Assembly: GCF_017306545.1 (NCBI RefSeq)
Contig: NZ_JAFKID010000026.1
Coordinates: 1 to 64,000 of the forward strand
DNA from: Mesorhizobium sp.
Lineage (GTDB): Bacteria > Pseudomonadota > Alphaproteobacteria > Rhizobiales > Rhizobiaceae
Length of the DNA: 64,000 nt
Direction of reading: 5' to 3'
Under the pieces are notes generated by a model that had not been told where the DNA came from, did not search any database, and worked only from the letters and a program-made list of their open reading frames with translations. Every line of letters begins with the position of its first letter. Positions within the stretch are counted from its first letter, which is position 1. Positions 44,399-53,807 of this stretch are shown one piece after another. The translations under genes were made by a program, and so were the position numbers.

Positions 44399-45742
44399 CT
44401 ATCCCTCCTTGGCCAGGTACTTTTCCAGCCAGTGGATGTCGTAGTCGCCGTCGGCGATGTCGTGGTTGCCGACAAGATCGCGGAACAAGGGCAGCGTCGT
44501 GTTGATGCCGTCGACAACGAATTCGTCCAGCGCCCGGCGCAACCGCATCATGCACTCGACCCGGTTGCGGCCGTGCACGATCAGCTTGCCGATCAGCGAG
44601 TCGTAGTAGGGCGGGATCTTGTAGCCCGAGTAAACGCCCGAATCGACACGGATGCCGAGGCCGCCCGGCGTGTGGAAATGCGTGATCGTGCCGGGCGAAG
44701 GCGTGAAGGTGCGCGGGTCCTCGGCATTGATGCGGCATTCGATGGCGTGGCCGTTGAACTTGATGTCTTCCTGCCTGACCGAAAGCCCGCCGCCGGAAGC
44801 GACGCGGATCTGCTCGTGCACGAGGTCGATGCCGGTGATCGCTTCCGTCACCGGATGCTCGACCTGAAGGCGCGTGTTCATCTCGATGAAATAGAACTCG
44901 CCGTCTTCGTAGAGGAATTCGATGGTGCCGGCCCCCGAATAGCCGAGGTCGGCCACCGCCTTGGCGCAGATGCCGCCGATGCGGGCACGCTCCTCGGCGT
45001 TGAGGGCGGGGGAGTTCGCCTCCTCCCAAACCTTCTGGTGGCGGCGCTGCAAGGAGCAGTCGCGCTCGCCGAAATGGACGCCGTTGCCGAAGCCGTCGCC
45101 GAACACCTGCAATTCGATGTGACGCGGTTTTTCCAGGTACTTCTCGATGTAGACGGCGTCGTCGCCGAAGGCCGCGCCGGCTTCAGAACGCGCGGTGGCG
45201 AGCGCCACTTCGAGATCGTCCTCGGTGCGCGCCACCTTCATGCCGCGCCCGCCGCCGCCGGCCGACGCCTTGATGATGACCGGATAGCCGATCTCGGCGG
45301 CGATGCGCTTGGCCTCGCTCTCTTCCGAGACGGCGCCGTCCGAGCCCGGAACGACGGGAATGCCGAGGCGCTTGGCGGTGCGCTTGGCCTCGATCTTGTC
45401 GCCCATGATGCGGATATGGTCGCCGGTCGGGCCGATGAAGGTGATGTTATGGGCCGCCAGTATGTCGGCGAACTTGGCGTTTTCCGACAGGAAGCCGTAG
45501 CCCGGATGAACGGCGTCCGCCCCGGTGATCTCGCAGGCGGCGACGATCTGGTGAATGTTGAGATAGCTGTCGCGCGACGGCGGCGGGCCGATGCACACGC
45601 TCTCGTCGGCGAGCCGGACATGCATGGCGTCCGCGTCGGCGGTGGAGTGCACCACAACCGTCTGGATGCCGAGCTCCTTGCAGGCGCGCAGAACTCTCAG
45701 CGCGATTTCGCCGCGGTTGGCGATAAGGATTTTCTGGAACAT
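44399..45742 (-). CDS. accC: Acetyl-CoA carboxylase, biotin carboxylase subunit
   Basis: 447 residues, full length. ATP-dependent carboxylation of the biotin on AccB. N-terminal FQKILIANRGEIALRVLRACKELGI, ATP-grasp with the Gly-rich loop KASAGGGGRGMKVART, EKYLEKPRHIELQVFGDG, catalytic FIEMNTRLQVEHPVTE with the key Glu and Arg. AccB is 13 bases upstream, so an accB-accC operon. First committed step of fatty-acid synthesis, cytosol. Confidence 0.97.
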   Translation of the reverse strand: MFQKILIANRGEIALRVLRACKELGIQTVVVHSTADADAMHVRLADESVCIGPPPSRDSYLNIHQIVAACEITGADAVHPGYGFLSENAKFADILAAHNITFIGPTGDHIRIMGDKIEAKRTAKRLGIPVVPGSDGAVSEESEAKRIAAEIGYPVIIKASAGGGGRGMKVARTEDDLEVALATARSEAGAAFGDDAVYIEKYLEKPRHIELQVFGDGFGNGVHFGERDCSLQRRHQKVWEEANSPALNAEERARIGGICAKAVADLGYSGAGTIEFLYEDGEFYFIEMNTRLQVEHPVTEAITGIDLVHEQIRVASGGGLSVRQEDIKFNGHAIECRINAEDPRTFTPSPGTITHFHTPGGLGIRVDSGVYSGYKIPPYYDSLIGKLIVHGRNRVECMMRLRRALDEFVVDGINTTLPLFRDLVGNHDIADGDYDIHWLEKYLAKEG

Positions 45743-45755
45743 TCCGCCCTCGCGC

Positions 45756-46223
45756 CTATTCGATCACGACGAGCGGCATTCCGTATTCGACCGGCTGGGC
45801 GTCCTCGATAAGGATGGCCGTCACCGTGCCGGCGCGCGGCGACGGAATCTGGTTCATCGTCTTCATCGCTTCGATGATGAGCAGGGTCTGGCCCTCCTTC
45901 ACCTTCTGGCCGACCTCGATAAATGCCTTCGCGTCGGGCGACGGCGCCAGGTAGGCGGTGCCGACCATCGGCGAGGGAACGGCGTTCTTGCCCGGATCGG
46001 CGGCCGATGCCGCGGCCGCCGCGGCAACCGGCGCTGCGGCTGCGACCGGGGCGGCGTAGGCGGGCGCCGGCGCGGCGATCGCGTGGACGGCCGGCGCATG
46101 GCGCGACACGCGCACCTTGAGGTCGCCGCGCTCCACTTCGATTTCGGTGAGGTTGGTGTCGTTCAGGATACCCGCGAGATCGCGGATCAGCTGCTGGTCA
46201 ACACCGGTCGTTTTTGTCGACAT
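45756..46223 (-). CDS. accB: Biotin carboxyl carrier protein (AccB)
   Basis: 155 residues. The biotin-attachment motif EAMKTMNQI has K121; the C-terminal lipoyl/biotinyl fold runs from [14 protein letters not shown]. An Ala/Pro-rich flexible linker (50-85) joins a short N-terminal helix region. Partner of accC downstream. Spacing to aroQ upstream is 25 bases, so aroQ-accB-accC are probably one transcript. Confidence 0.96.
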   Translation of the reverse strand: MSTKTTGVDQQLIRDLAGILNDTNLTEIEVERGDLKVRVSRHAPAVHAIAAPAPAYAAPVAAAAPVAAAAAASAADPGKNAVPSPMVGTAYLAPSPDAKAFIEVGQKVKEGQTLLIIEAMKTMNQIPSPRAGTVTAILIEDAQPVEYGMPLVVIE

Positions 46224-46248
46224 GATCGATCCTTCTTCTTGTCCGCGC

Positions 46249-46683
46249 TCAGGCGCGCGCCGCCAGCGCTTGCAGCGCCAACCGGTAGCCGAGAGGCCCG
46301 AAGCCGCAGATCATGCCCAGGGCATGCGGCGCGACCATCGAGACATGGCGGAACGGCTCCCGCGCGTGGATGTTCGACAGATGCACTTCCACCACCGGCA
46401 CGGGGGCCGTGGAACGGATGGCGTCGTGGATGGCAATGGAGGTGTGGGTGTAGGCGCCGGCATTGAGCACGACGCCGGCGGCGGCCCCGCCCGCTTCCTG
46501 TATCCAGGAAACGAGGTCGCCTTCGTGGTTGGATTGGCGGAAGTCGATGGTCAGTCCCAGTTCGGCGCCGGCCTTGCGGCAGTCGGCGGCGATGTCGTCC
46601 AGCGTCTGCGTGCCATAGATGGACGGCTCGCGCTTGCCGAGCATGTTGAGATTGGGACCGTTGAGGACGAAAATCGTTTTCAA
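46249..46683 (-). CDS. aroQ: 3-dehydroquinate dehydratase, type II (TTG start)
   Basis: 144 residues. Third step of the shikimate pathway. Motifs: [20 protein letters not shown] (catalytic Tyr about residue 23), [26 protein letters not shown] and [18 protein letters not shown] with active-site His. Type II, dodecameric. I place the start at TTG 46683, since AAAGG is nine bases before it and the family begins [10 protein letters not shown]; a GTG at 46689 is close behind the ribosome site. The frame is open upstream but without coding character. Confidence 0.93.
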   Translation of the reverse strand: MKTIFVLNGPNLNMLGKREPSIYGTQTLDDIAADCRKAGAELGLTIDFRQSNHEGDLVSWIQEAGGAAAGVVLNAGAYTHTSIAIHDAIRSTAPVPVVEVHLSNIHAREPFRHVSMVAPHALGMICGFGPLGYRLALQALAARA

Positions 46684-46832
46684 AAACACAGACCTTTCGC
46701 GGCGCCGCCGCAGGCGGGCGCCGGACCCTCTATAATCGGCATAATCCGTGGCGGAAAGAGCGCAAGTGCGTTCTTTGCCTGTCCACAGCGCCGGCAGGCG
46801 GCGATGCGGCGCCGCGGCCGGGAGACGATCGG

Positions 46833-47645
46833 TCAGAGCGCAGCCTTGGCGTCCTTGATCTTCTCGGCCAGCACTTCCTGGCCGAGCGCGCCGAAGATGA
46901 CTTCGTTGCCGACGACATAGGACGGCGTGCCGGTGATCGTCAGCTTGTTGGCGAGATCGTAGGTCTTTGCCAGCGCCGCCGGAATGTCCGGGTCCTGCAT
47001 GTGCTTGCGCAGCGTCGCCTCGTCGGCGCCCAGCGACAGCGCGATCTTGATCGCCCTCGCCTCGGTGGCGCGGCCTTCGCCGCCCAGCAACGCCGTGTGG
47101 AATTCGGCGTATTTCTCCGGCATCATCTTGTGGAAGGCCATGGAGACGATGCTGGCCTTGTGCGAATCCGGGCTGAGGATGGGGAATTCCTTCAGCACGA
47201 AGCGCAGGTCCGGATCGGCCTTGGTCAGCGCCTGCATGTCCTCGATGGCGCGTTTGCAGAAGCCGCAATTGTAGTCGTAGAATTCAACGATCGTGACCTT
47301 GCCCTTCGGGTTGCCGACCACGCCGTCGAAGGCGGAGTTGAAGAGTTCGTCCTTCTGGCTCTTGATGACGCCTTCGCTGGCGAGCTTCTGCTCTTCCTTC
47401 TGCTTGGTTTCCAGCGCGTCCTGCACTTCCAGCAAAAGTTCGGGATTTTTCAGCAGATAGTCGCGCACGATGGCTTCGACCGCGGCGCGGTCGAGCTGGC
47501 CGGCCGGGGCGTCGGCCTCCGACGCCACCTTGACGATATCGGGCGCGGCCTGCGTGGCCGGCTTGTTGCCAGCCGCATAGCCGACGCCGAGCATGGCGAG
47601 CGCCGCAACAGCGGCGGTGGCGCCGAGAAGAACTGCCTTTTTCAT
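46833..47645 (-). CDS. DsbA-family thioredoxin-like oxidoreductase
   Basis: 270 residues. Membrane-anchor or signal segment (VLLGATAAVAALAMLGVGYAAG), helical linker with KQKEEQKLASEG, then the active site CGFC at 127-130 (FYDYNCGFCKRA), cis-Pro in ITGTPSYVVG. Acts in the periplasm, most likely forming or isomerising disulphides. Found in many alphaproteobacteria as a Com1/DsbA-like protein. Downstream of the M48 peptidase with a 57-base gap and so likely in one operon. Confidence 0.92.
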   Translation of the reverse strand: MKKAVLLGATAAVAALAMLGVGYAAGNKPATQAAPDIVKVASEADAPAGQLDRAAVEAIVRDYLLKNPELLLEVQDALETKQKEEQKLASEGVIKSQKDELFNSAFDGVVGNPKGKVTIVEFYDYNCGFCKRAIEDMQALTKADPDLRFVLKEFPILSPDSHKASIVSMAFHKMMPEKYAEFHTALLGGEGRATEARAIKIALSLGADEATLRKHMQDPDIPAALAKTYDLANKLTITGTPSYVVGNEVIFGALGQEVLAEKIKDAKAAL

Positions 47646-47702
47646 CGTTCCTTGTCCTTTCGCTCGTCCGGGGCGGCGACGGCGCCTGCCGGCCTATATG
47701 CC

Positions 47703-49100
47703 TTACTTGGCCTTGGCGGGCCCGTAGTTGATGATGTCCTGCGCGCGTAGCCAGGCCGGCTCGCCGCGCTTGAAGTTCTGCTGCGCCCGCATCGCAAAAA
47801 TCTTCGCGTCGCGATAGGCGCCCGAATAGAAATACCCTTCCGCGGTTGCCAGTTCGGCCTTGGCGACCTCGCCCTGTTCACCGTAGGCCTGCGCCAGATA
47901 GCGATAGGCGGGGCCGTTTTCGCGGTCGCGCTCCAAGCCGATTTCGATCTGCGCCACCGCCTTCTTGAGCGAGTCCGGCGTGCCGACGGCCATCAGCGCC
48001 TGCCCGTAGGACACCGGCAGCAGGCCGGACTTCGCCGGGTCCAGGCTGACCGCCTTGGCATAGGCCGTGGCCGCATCCTTCGGCTTGTTGGCTTTCATCA
48101 GGATATCGCCGCGCAATTCCTGGAAATAGGGGTTTTTCGGCTGGGCTTTTATCAGGGCGTCCGCCTTGCCCAGCGCCGACGACAGGTTCCCGTAGAGATA
48201 CGTGACCTGTGCGTCGCCGTATTTCACCGCCAGCGGATCGGTGATCTTGCGCATCAGGCGCGAGACGGCCGACTGGCCGTCCGTATAGGCGGCGATCTTG
48301 ACGCGCATCATGTCATGGCGCTGCTGGAGGGCCGGCGGGTCGACCTTGTCACGATAGGGGCTGGCCTTGACCAGTTCCTCCAGGTTGGCGATGCGCTCCT
48401 GCGGCATCGGATGGCTGATGCGGTAGGGATCGACCTGCGCGCCGGAGAGCGAAAGCGCGCTCTGGAAACGCTCGAACGTCTTCAGCATGCCCATGCCGGA
48501 CTGGCCGGTGGCGTTGAGATAGGTGATGGCCGAGCGGTCGGCTGTGATTTCCTCGCCGCGCTGGTAGCTGAGCAGCGAGCGCTGCGCCACCTCGCCGCCG
48601 CCGGTGGCGATCCCCATGCCGGCGCCGGCCAGGCCCTTGTTGTTGGTGGCGGCGCCCGCCGCGATGGCGCCGACGCCCAGCAGGCTCGCCACGATCGCCA
48701 TGGTCTTGGCGCGCTCTAGCTGCTCGCGCAGCTTTTCCTGGTGGCCGCCGGCCAGGTGTCCCGCCTCGTGCGCGATGACGCCGATGATCTCGTTCGGCGT
48801 TTCCGACTGCATCAGCGCGCCGGTGTTGATGAACAGGCGCCGGCCGGCGACGAAGGCGTTGAAGGTCTTGTCGTTGACCAGCACGATCTGGATGTTGGAA
48901 CTGGACAGGCCGGCCGCCTTGAAGATCGGCCGGGCATAGTCGCGCACCAGCGCCTCGATCTCCGCGTCGCGCACCACCGGAACGCCCTGGGCATAGGCGC
49001 TGACGGTGCCGGCGAATGCCACGGCGGCGCCCAGCGATAACGTTGCCGCCGCGCGCGCGGCCCTGGCGATGGTCGAGGCGGGTCGTGACAGGCTAAGCAT
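47703..49100 (-). CDS. M48 family metalloprotease with TPR tail (BepA-like)
   Basis: 465 residues. Signal peptide (ATLSLGAAVAFAGTVSAYAQ), zinc motif HEAGH at 111-115 (IAHEAGHLAGGH), third ligand Glu in RGEEITADRSA, then a C-terminal TPR-like region (GNLSSALGKADALIKAQP, AYAKAVSLDPAKSG, AYRYLAQAYGEQGE). BepA-type periplasmic peptidases assist outer-membrane protein assembly and clear misfolded ones. Next to a DsbA-like gene, which supports an envelope-quality role; that link is inference. Confidence 0.9.
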   Translation of the reverse strand: MLSLSRPASTIARAARAAATLSLGAAVAFAGTVSAYAQGVPVVRDAEIEALVRDYARPIFKAAGLSSSNIQIVLVNDKTFNAFVAGRRLFINTGALMQSETPNEIIGVIAHEAGHLAGGHQEKLREQLERAKTMAIVASLLGVGAIAAGAATNNKGLAGAGMGIATGGGEVAQRSLLSYQRGEEITADRSAITYLNATGQSGMGMLKTFERFQSALSLSGAQVDPYRISHPMPQERIANLEELVKASPYRDKVDPPALQQRHDMMRVKIAAYTDGQSAVSRLMRKITDPLAVKYGDAQVTYLYGNLSSALGKADALIKAQPKNPYFQELRGDILMKANKPKDAATAYAKAVSLDPAKSGLLPVSYGQALMAVGTPDSLKKAVAQIEIGLERDRENGPAYRYLAQAYGEQGEVAKAELATAEGYFYSGAYRDAKIFAMRAQQNFKRGEPAWLRAQDIINYGPAKAK

Positions 49101-49256
49101 GGTGCGTCCACTGGTAGACGAGGCGGCGGCCGATGAAAAGTCGCCGCCCGCAACATCGTGAACTTGTGATGGTCATGCCAATCGGGCATTTGTGCGGCGC
49201 GCCGGCCTCGAAACCAGAGCGGCCGGCCGGTATGGAACACACGGGAAGGGGATAAA

Positions 49257-50405
49257 ATGGCCGTTTCACTGTCGCGCCGGGGTGCCGTCGAGCCGTTCCA
49301 CGCCATGGACGTGCTGGCCGAGGCGAACAGGCTGGCGGCGAACGGCGCAGACGTCATCTCCATGGCCGTCGGCCAGCCGTCCGATCCGGCCCCCGCAGCG
49401 GTGCGCGCGGCGGCTGCCGAAGCGCTGAAGCGCGGCCGCATCGGCTACACCGATACGCTCGGCCTGCCTGCGCTGAGGGCCGCCGTTTCTGCCCACTATG
49501 CGCAGCATTATGGCCTCGATGTGCCGGCCAGCCGCATCGCCGTCACCACCGGCTCGTCGGCCGCCTTCAACCTTGCCTTCCTGGCCATGTTCGATGCCGG
49601 CGACCGCGTCGCCATCGCCGCGCCCGGCTATCCGGCCTATCGCAACATCATGACGGCGCTGGGCATCGAGGTGGTCGAGATCGAACTGGAAGGGGAGGCC
49701 TGGCTGCATGCCGGCCATCTGGAGGCGGCGCACGCGCAAAAGCCGCTGGCCGGCGTGCTGTTCGCCAGCCCCGCCAACCCGACCGGCGCGGTCGTTCCTC
49801 CGGATGAGCTGAGGAAACTGGTGGAGACGGCGCAGGCGCTCGGCATTTCCGTCATTTCCGACGAAATCTATCACCGCCTTGCCTATGGCGCGCCGGACGC
49901 CACCGCACTGGCCTTCGGGCCGGACGTGACGGTCATCAACTCGTTCTCGAAATACTACTGCATGACCGGCTGGCGGATCGGCTGGATGGTGCTTCCCGAA
50001 GCGCTTGTGCGGCCGGTCGAACGCATTTCCCAAAGCCTCTACATCTCCGCGCCGGAACTGTCGCAGATTGCCGCCATCGAGGCCTTCGGCGCGACGGCCG
50101 AACTGGAAACCGTGAAGGCCCGCTACGCGGCCAATCGCGAACTGCTGGCCCGTCGCCTGCCGGAGCTTGGCTTCGCGCTGGCCGCCCCGATGGACGGCGC
50201 CTTCTACGCCTTCTGCGACGTCACGCGGCTGACCAACGACAGCATGGAGTTCGCCCGCCGCATGCTGGCCGAGGCGCATGTCGCGGCGACGCCCGGCCGC
50301 GACTTCGACCCGCTGCGCGGCCATCGCACCATGCGCTTTTCCTATGCCGGCCGCGGCGAGGACATGGCCGAGGCGATGGACCGGATCGAGCGCTGGCTGG
50401 CTTGA
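49257..50405 (+). CDS. PLP-dependent aminotransferase, class I/II
   Basis: 382 residues. Start MAVSLSRRGAVEPFHAMDVLAEANRL, with GQPSDPAP, PAYRNIM, SPANPTGAVVPP, and the PLP lysine K232 in NSFSKYYCMTGWRIGW; C-terminal Arg in RGHRTMRFSYAG. Fold type I aminotransferase like aspartate/aromatic transaminases; the donor cannot be named. Divergent from the M48 gene. Confidence 0.9.
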   Translation: MAVSLSRRGAVEPFHAMDVLAEANRLAANGADVISMAVGQPSDPAPAAVRAAAAEALKRGRIGYTDTLGLPALRAAVSAHYAQHYGLDVPASRIAVTTGSSAAFNLAFLAMFDAGDRVAIAAPGYPAYRNIMTALGIEVVEIELEGEAWLHAGHLEAAHAQKPLAGVLFASPANPTGAVVPPDELRKLVETAQALGISVISDEIYHRLAYGAPDATALAFGPDVTVINSFSKYYCMTGWRIGWMVLPEALVRPVERISQSLYISAPELSQIAAIEAFGATAELETVKARYAANRELLARRLPELGFALAAPMDGAFYAFCDVTRLTNDSMEFARRMLAEAHVAATPGRDFDPLRGHRTMRFSYAGRGEDMAEAMDRIERWLA

Positions 50406-50520
50406 GGATCTGCGGTGATCATAGCGTATTGTTAACGCTTTTCACAATTGCGCGACTGTCGTGGCAAAGGGCGAAAAAGCTCTTACTTCTCAGACAGGTC
50501 ATTAATTCGCGGAGGCAATC

Positions 50521-50754
50521 ATGCGCGCGATCAATCTTGTTACCCTTGTCCTGATCATCATCGGCGGTCTGAACTTGCTGTCGATGGGCCTGGCCAGCTT
50601 TGACGTTCTCTCTGCCGTGTTCGGTGGTGCCGGGGCGGCGATGACCCGCGTCGCCTATGTGATCATCGGCCTGTCGGCGATCTGGCAGCTGATGCCGTTC
50701 GTCCAGAGTTTCACTGAGGGCGAAGTGTCGGCGGAGCGCCACGCTCACCATTGA
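50521..50754 (+). CDS. DUF378 family small membrane protein
   Basis: 77 residues with two membrane helices (NLVTLVLIIIGGLNLLSMGLA and AYVIIGLSAIWQLMPFV) and the DUF378 motif I-x-G-x-N-x-L. Ends in a His-rich tail. Function unknown; inner-membrane. CGGAGGCAATC precedes the ATG. Followed by repeat element B and the convergent end of rne. Confidence 0.85.
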   Translation: MRAINLVTLVLIIIGGLNLLSMGLASFDVLSAVFGGAGAAMTRVAYVIIGLSAIWQLMPFVQSFTEGEVSAERHAHH

Positions 50755-50827
50755 ACCGATCAGGCCTGACGAAATGCGCGGGGCGGCGGCATTTGATGCC
50801 GCCGCCCCGTTGTTTCAGCATTTCGGC

Positions 50828-50921
50828 GCATGTCTCCGAAGATGGGAGCCGGTTCGGGAGACATACATAAAATCAAAAGCTTAAAGCGCGGCCACGAACC
50901 TGAAAGATCGCGCCGCGCTTT
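50828..50921. repeat. Two-hairpin intergenic element B
   Basis: Hairpin 1: ATGTCTCCGAA / TTCGGGAGACAT with one missing base. Shared centre TAAAATCAAAA. Hairpin 2: perfect 10-bp AAAGCGCGGC / GCCGCGCTTT. Homologous to element A at 42451. Lies between the DUF378 gene and the end of rne, which are convergent. Confidence 0.85.
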
Positions 50922-50930
50922 CGCTTGGCC

Positions 50931-53807
50931 TCAGAAGAAACCCTTGCGCTGCCACCATCCGGCGCGCTTGGGCTTGTCTTCGACAGGCGCGCTGTCCGTG
51001 CTCGCCGGCGTCGAGGAAACGACGACCGCCGGCTCGGCGGTTGCGACTTCCGCCGCTGCTTTCGCCGGCTTGCTGCGCGACCGGCGGGCCTTCGGCGCAT
51101 CGGCAACGGCTTCCGCCTCGGCAGCGACGGCGGTCGCCGTGCTTTCCTCCTTGACGGGCGCCGTCTCGGCGGTTTCGGAACCGGCTTCCGCCGGAGCCGC
51201 GTCGGCCTTCTTGGCGCGGGTCCGGCGCGGCTTCTTCGGCTTGGCGTCGGCAGCTTCCGTCGCCGGAGCTTCCTCGGTCACGGCCGCAGGAACGTCCGCG
51301 ACCGCTTCGACGGGAGCAGGCGTGTCGGCAGGAATTGCCGCCGGTTCCGCCTCCGCCGCGTCGGCTGTGACCTCATCGCCTGATGCCTCGGCGTCCTCGT
51401 CGCGCTTGTTGCGCTTGCCGCCGCGCTTGCCGCGCCTGCGCTTCCGGGCCTGCGCGTCGTCCTCGTCAGCCGGGGCTTCCGCGACGACAGCGGCTTCTTT
51501 CACATTCGCCTCGGCGTTCTCGCCTTCTGCCGTGGCGTCGGAGAGATCGTCGCCCTCGTCGTCGGACTCGTCCGAAACCGCATCGCCCGGCTGGGCGGCG
51601 CCGTGTTCGCGGTCGCGCCCGCCGCGGCGCCTGCGGCGGCGGCGCTTCTTGCGCTGGCCGTCGCCGTTCTCGCCATTCTGGTGCGGCTGCTGGGCGCTTG
51701 CCTCGCGCGGCTGCTCATCCTCGTTCTCTTCCTCCGCCTCGACGACGACATCGTCCTCGTCTTCCTCGACGGCGATGGCCGGCTGCGCGGCCTTCGCTTC
51801 GACGAAGCCCTCGGGCTTTTCGGCCACCGCGCCACGCACAATGACATAGTGCTGGGCACCGACCGTGTCGTCGGCCTCGATGGTGATGGCGAGGCCGAAG
51901 CGCTGCTCCAGGTCCACCAGCGTCGAGCGCTTGTGGTTGAGCACGTAAAGCGCGGTCGCCACCGGCGTGCGCACGGTGATGTGGCTGCGCGAGTCTTTGA
52001 GCAGGAATTCCTCGATGGCCCGCACGACCAGCAGCGCGACGGAAGAATCGGAGCGCACATGGCCGGTGCCGCCGCAATGCGGGCAGGGCTTCATGGTCGA
52101 TTCCAGAACCGAAGCGCGGATGCGCTGGCGGCTCATCTCCAGCAGGCCGAAATGCGAGATGCGGCCGACCTGGATACGCGCGCGGTCGTTCTTCAGCGCA
52201 TCCTTCATGCGCTTCTCGACGGCCCGGTTGTTGCGGTTCTCCTCCATGTCGATGAAGTCGACCACGATCAGCCCCGCGAGGTCGCGCAGCCGCAGTTGCC
52301 TCGCCACTTCGTCCGCCGCTTCCAGGTTGGTCTGGAGCGCGGTGTCCTCGATGTTGTGCTCCTTGGTGGAGCGGCCGGAGTTGACGTCGATCGAAACCAG
52401 CGCCTCGGTCTGGTTGATGATGAGATAGCCGCCGCTCTTCAGCGTCACCTGCGGCTGCACCATCTTGTCGAGCTGCGCCTCGATGCCGGAGCGCGCGAAG
52501 ATCGGCGACGTCTCGCGGTAGGGCTGCACCACCTTGGCGTGGCTCGGCATCAGCATGCGCATGAAGTCTTTCGCTTCACGGTAGCCGTCGTCGCCGGAAA
52601 CCAGGATCTCGTCGATGTCCTTGTTGTAGAGGTCGCGCACCGAACGCTTGATGAGCGAGCCTTCCTCGTAGACGAGGGCGGGGGCCGTCGATTCCAGCGT
52701 CAGGTTGCGCACGTTCTCCCACAGCCGCATCAGATATTCGTAGTCGCGCTTGATCTCGGCCTTGGTGCGGCTTTCGCCGGCGGTGCGCAGGATGACGCCC
52801 ATGCCCTGCGGCACTTCGAGGTCGGAGACCACTTCCTTCAGGCGCTTGCGGTCCTGCGCGTTGGTGATCTTGCGCGAAATGCCGCCGCCGCGCGCGGTGT
52901 TGGGCATCAGTACGGAATAACGGCCGGCGAGCGACAGATAGGTGGTCAGAGCAGCGCCCTTGTTGCCGCGCTCTTCCTTGACGACCTGGACGAGCAGGAT
53001 CTGCCGGCGCTTGATGACTTCCTGGATCTTGTACTGGCGGCGCGGCGGCTTGCGGCGGTTGCGCACCTCTTCCAGTGCGTCCTCGGCGCCGACCGATTCG
53101 ACCTCGTGGTCGTCGCCGTGGGCGTCGTGATGCACTTCCTCGACCGTGCCGCGGTCCTCGGAGCTTTCCGGCGCTTCCTCGGCAGCCGTCTCCTCGGGAG
53201 CGATCTCTTCGGAAATCACATGCGCATCGGCGCTGGCGGCGATGGAGGTGTTGGTTTCCTCGTCCAGGACGGCCGTCTCCGAAACCGCGACGGTTTCCTC
53301 GTCGGCGTCACCCGCCGCTCCGGCGTCGCCTTCGCCGGCTTCTGCCGCATCGTGCGTCTCGCCGTCGTTTTCGACGTCAGCCGCGGCATGGCCCTCGGAG
53401 GCCGCCTTATGGTCGTCGCCGTTACGGCTGCGATGGCGCCCGCGCCGACGACCGCGCCGGCCGCGGCCATGACGCTCGTCGCCGTCGCCGTTCTCCTCGT
53501 CTTCCTCTTCGTCCTCGGCCTCCTGCGCCTCGGCGCGCAGCAGCGCCTGACGGTCGGCGACCGGGATCTGGTAGTAGTCGGGATGGATTTCGCTGAAGGC
53601 GAGGAAGCCGTGCCGGTTCCCGCCATATTCGACAAAGGCAGCCTGAAGGGACGGTTCGACCCGCGTCACGCGGGCGAGGTAGATGTTTCCTTTGAGCTGC
53701 TTCTTGTCCTGGGATTCGAAATCGAATTCTTCGATGCGATTACCGCGAACGACAACGACGCGGGTTTCCTCCGGGTGGGAGGCGTCTATCAGCATTTTGT
53801 TGGGCAT
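50931..53807 (-). CDS. rne: Ribonuclease E
   Basis: 958 residues. N-terminal MPNKMLIDASHPEETRVVVVRGNRIEEFDFE and S1 domain, interrupted after about residue 95 by an insert of around 200 acidic and Arg/Gly-rich residues ([24 protein letters not shown]), then the DNase I-like part with IVVDFIDMEENRNN and the zinc link CPHCGGTG near 570. The C-terminal 350 residues are disordered, Glu/Ala/Lys-rich, the degradosome scaffold. Endonuclease of rRNA processing and mRNA decay. GGAGGAAA precedes ATG 53807. Confidence 0.96.
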   Translation of the reverse strand: MPNKMLIDASHPEETRVVVVRGNRIEEFDFESQDKKQLKGNIYLARVTRVEPSLQAAFVEYGGNRHGFLAFSEIHPDYYQIPVADRQALLRAEAQEAEDEEEDEENGDGDERHGRGRRGRRRGRHRSRNGDDHKAASEGHAAADVENDGETHDAAEAGEGDAGAAGDADEETVAVSETAVLDEETNTSIAASADAHVISEEIAPEETAAEEAPESSEDRGTVEEVHHDAHGDDHEVESVGAEDALEEVRNRRKPPRRQYKIQEVIKRRQILLVQVVKEERGNKGAALTTYLSLAGRYSVLMPNTARGGGISRKITNAQDRKRLKEVVSDLEVPQGMGVILRTAGESRTKAEIKRDYEYLMRLWENVRNLTLESTAPALVYEEGSLIKRSVRDLYNKDIDEILVSGDDGYREAKDFMRMLMPSHAKVVQPYRETSPIFARSGIEAQLDKMVQPQVTLKSGGYLIINQTEALVSIDVNSGRSTKEHNIEDTALQTNLEAADEVARQLRLRDLAGLIVVDFIDMEENRNNRAVEKRMKDALKNDRARIQVGRISHFGLLEMSRQRIRASVLESTMKPCPHCGGTGHVRSDSSVALLVVRAIEEFLLKDSRSHITVRTPVATALYVLNHKRSTLVDLEQRFGLAITIEADDTVGAQHYVIVRGAVAEKPEGFVEAKAAQPAIAVEEDEDDVVVEAEEENEDEQPREASAQQPHQNGENGDGQRKKRRRRRRRGGRDREHGAAQPGDAVSDESDDEGDDLSDATAEGENAEANVKEAAVVAEAPADEDDAQARKRRRGKRGGKRNKRDEDAEASGDEVTADAAEAEPAAIPADTPAPVEAVADVPAAVTEEAPATEAADAKPKKPRRTRAKKADAAPAEAGSETAETAPVKEESTATAVAAEAEAVADAPKARRSRSKPAKAAAEVATAEPAVVVSSTPASTDSAPVEDKPKRAGWWQRKGFF

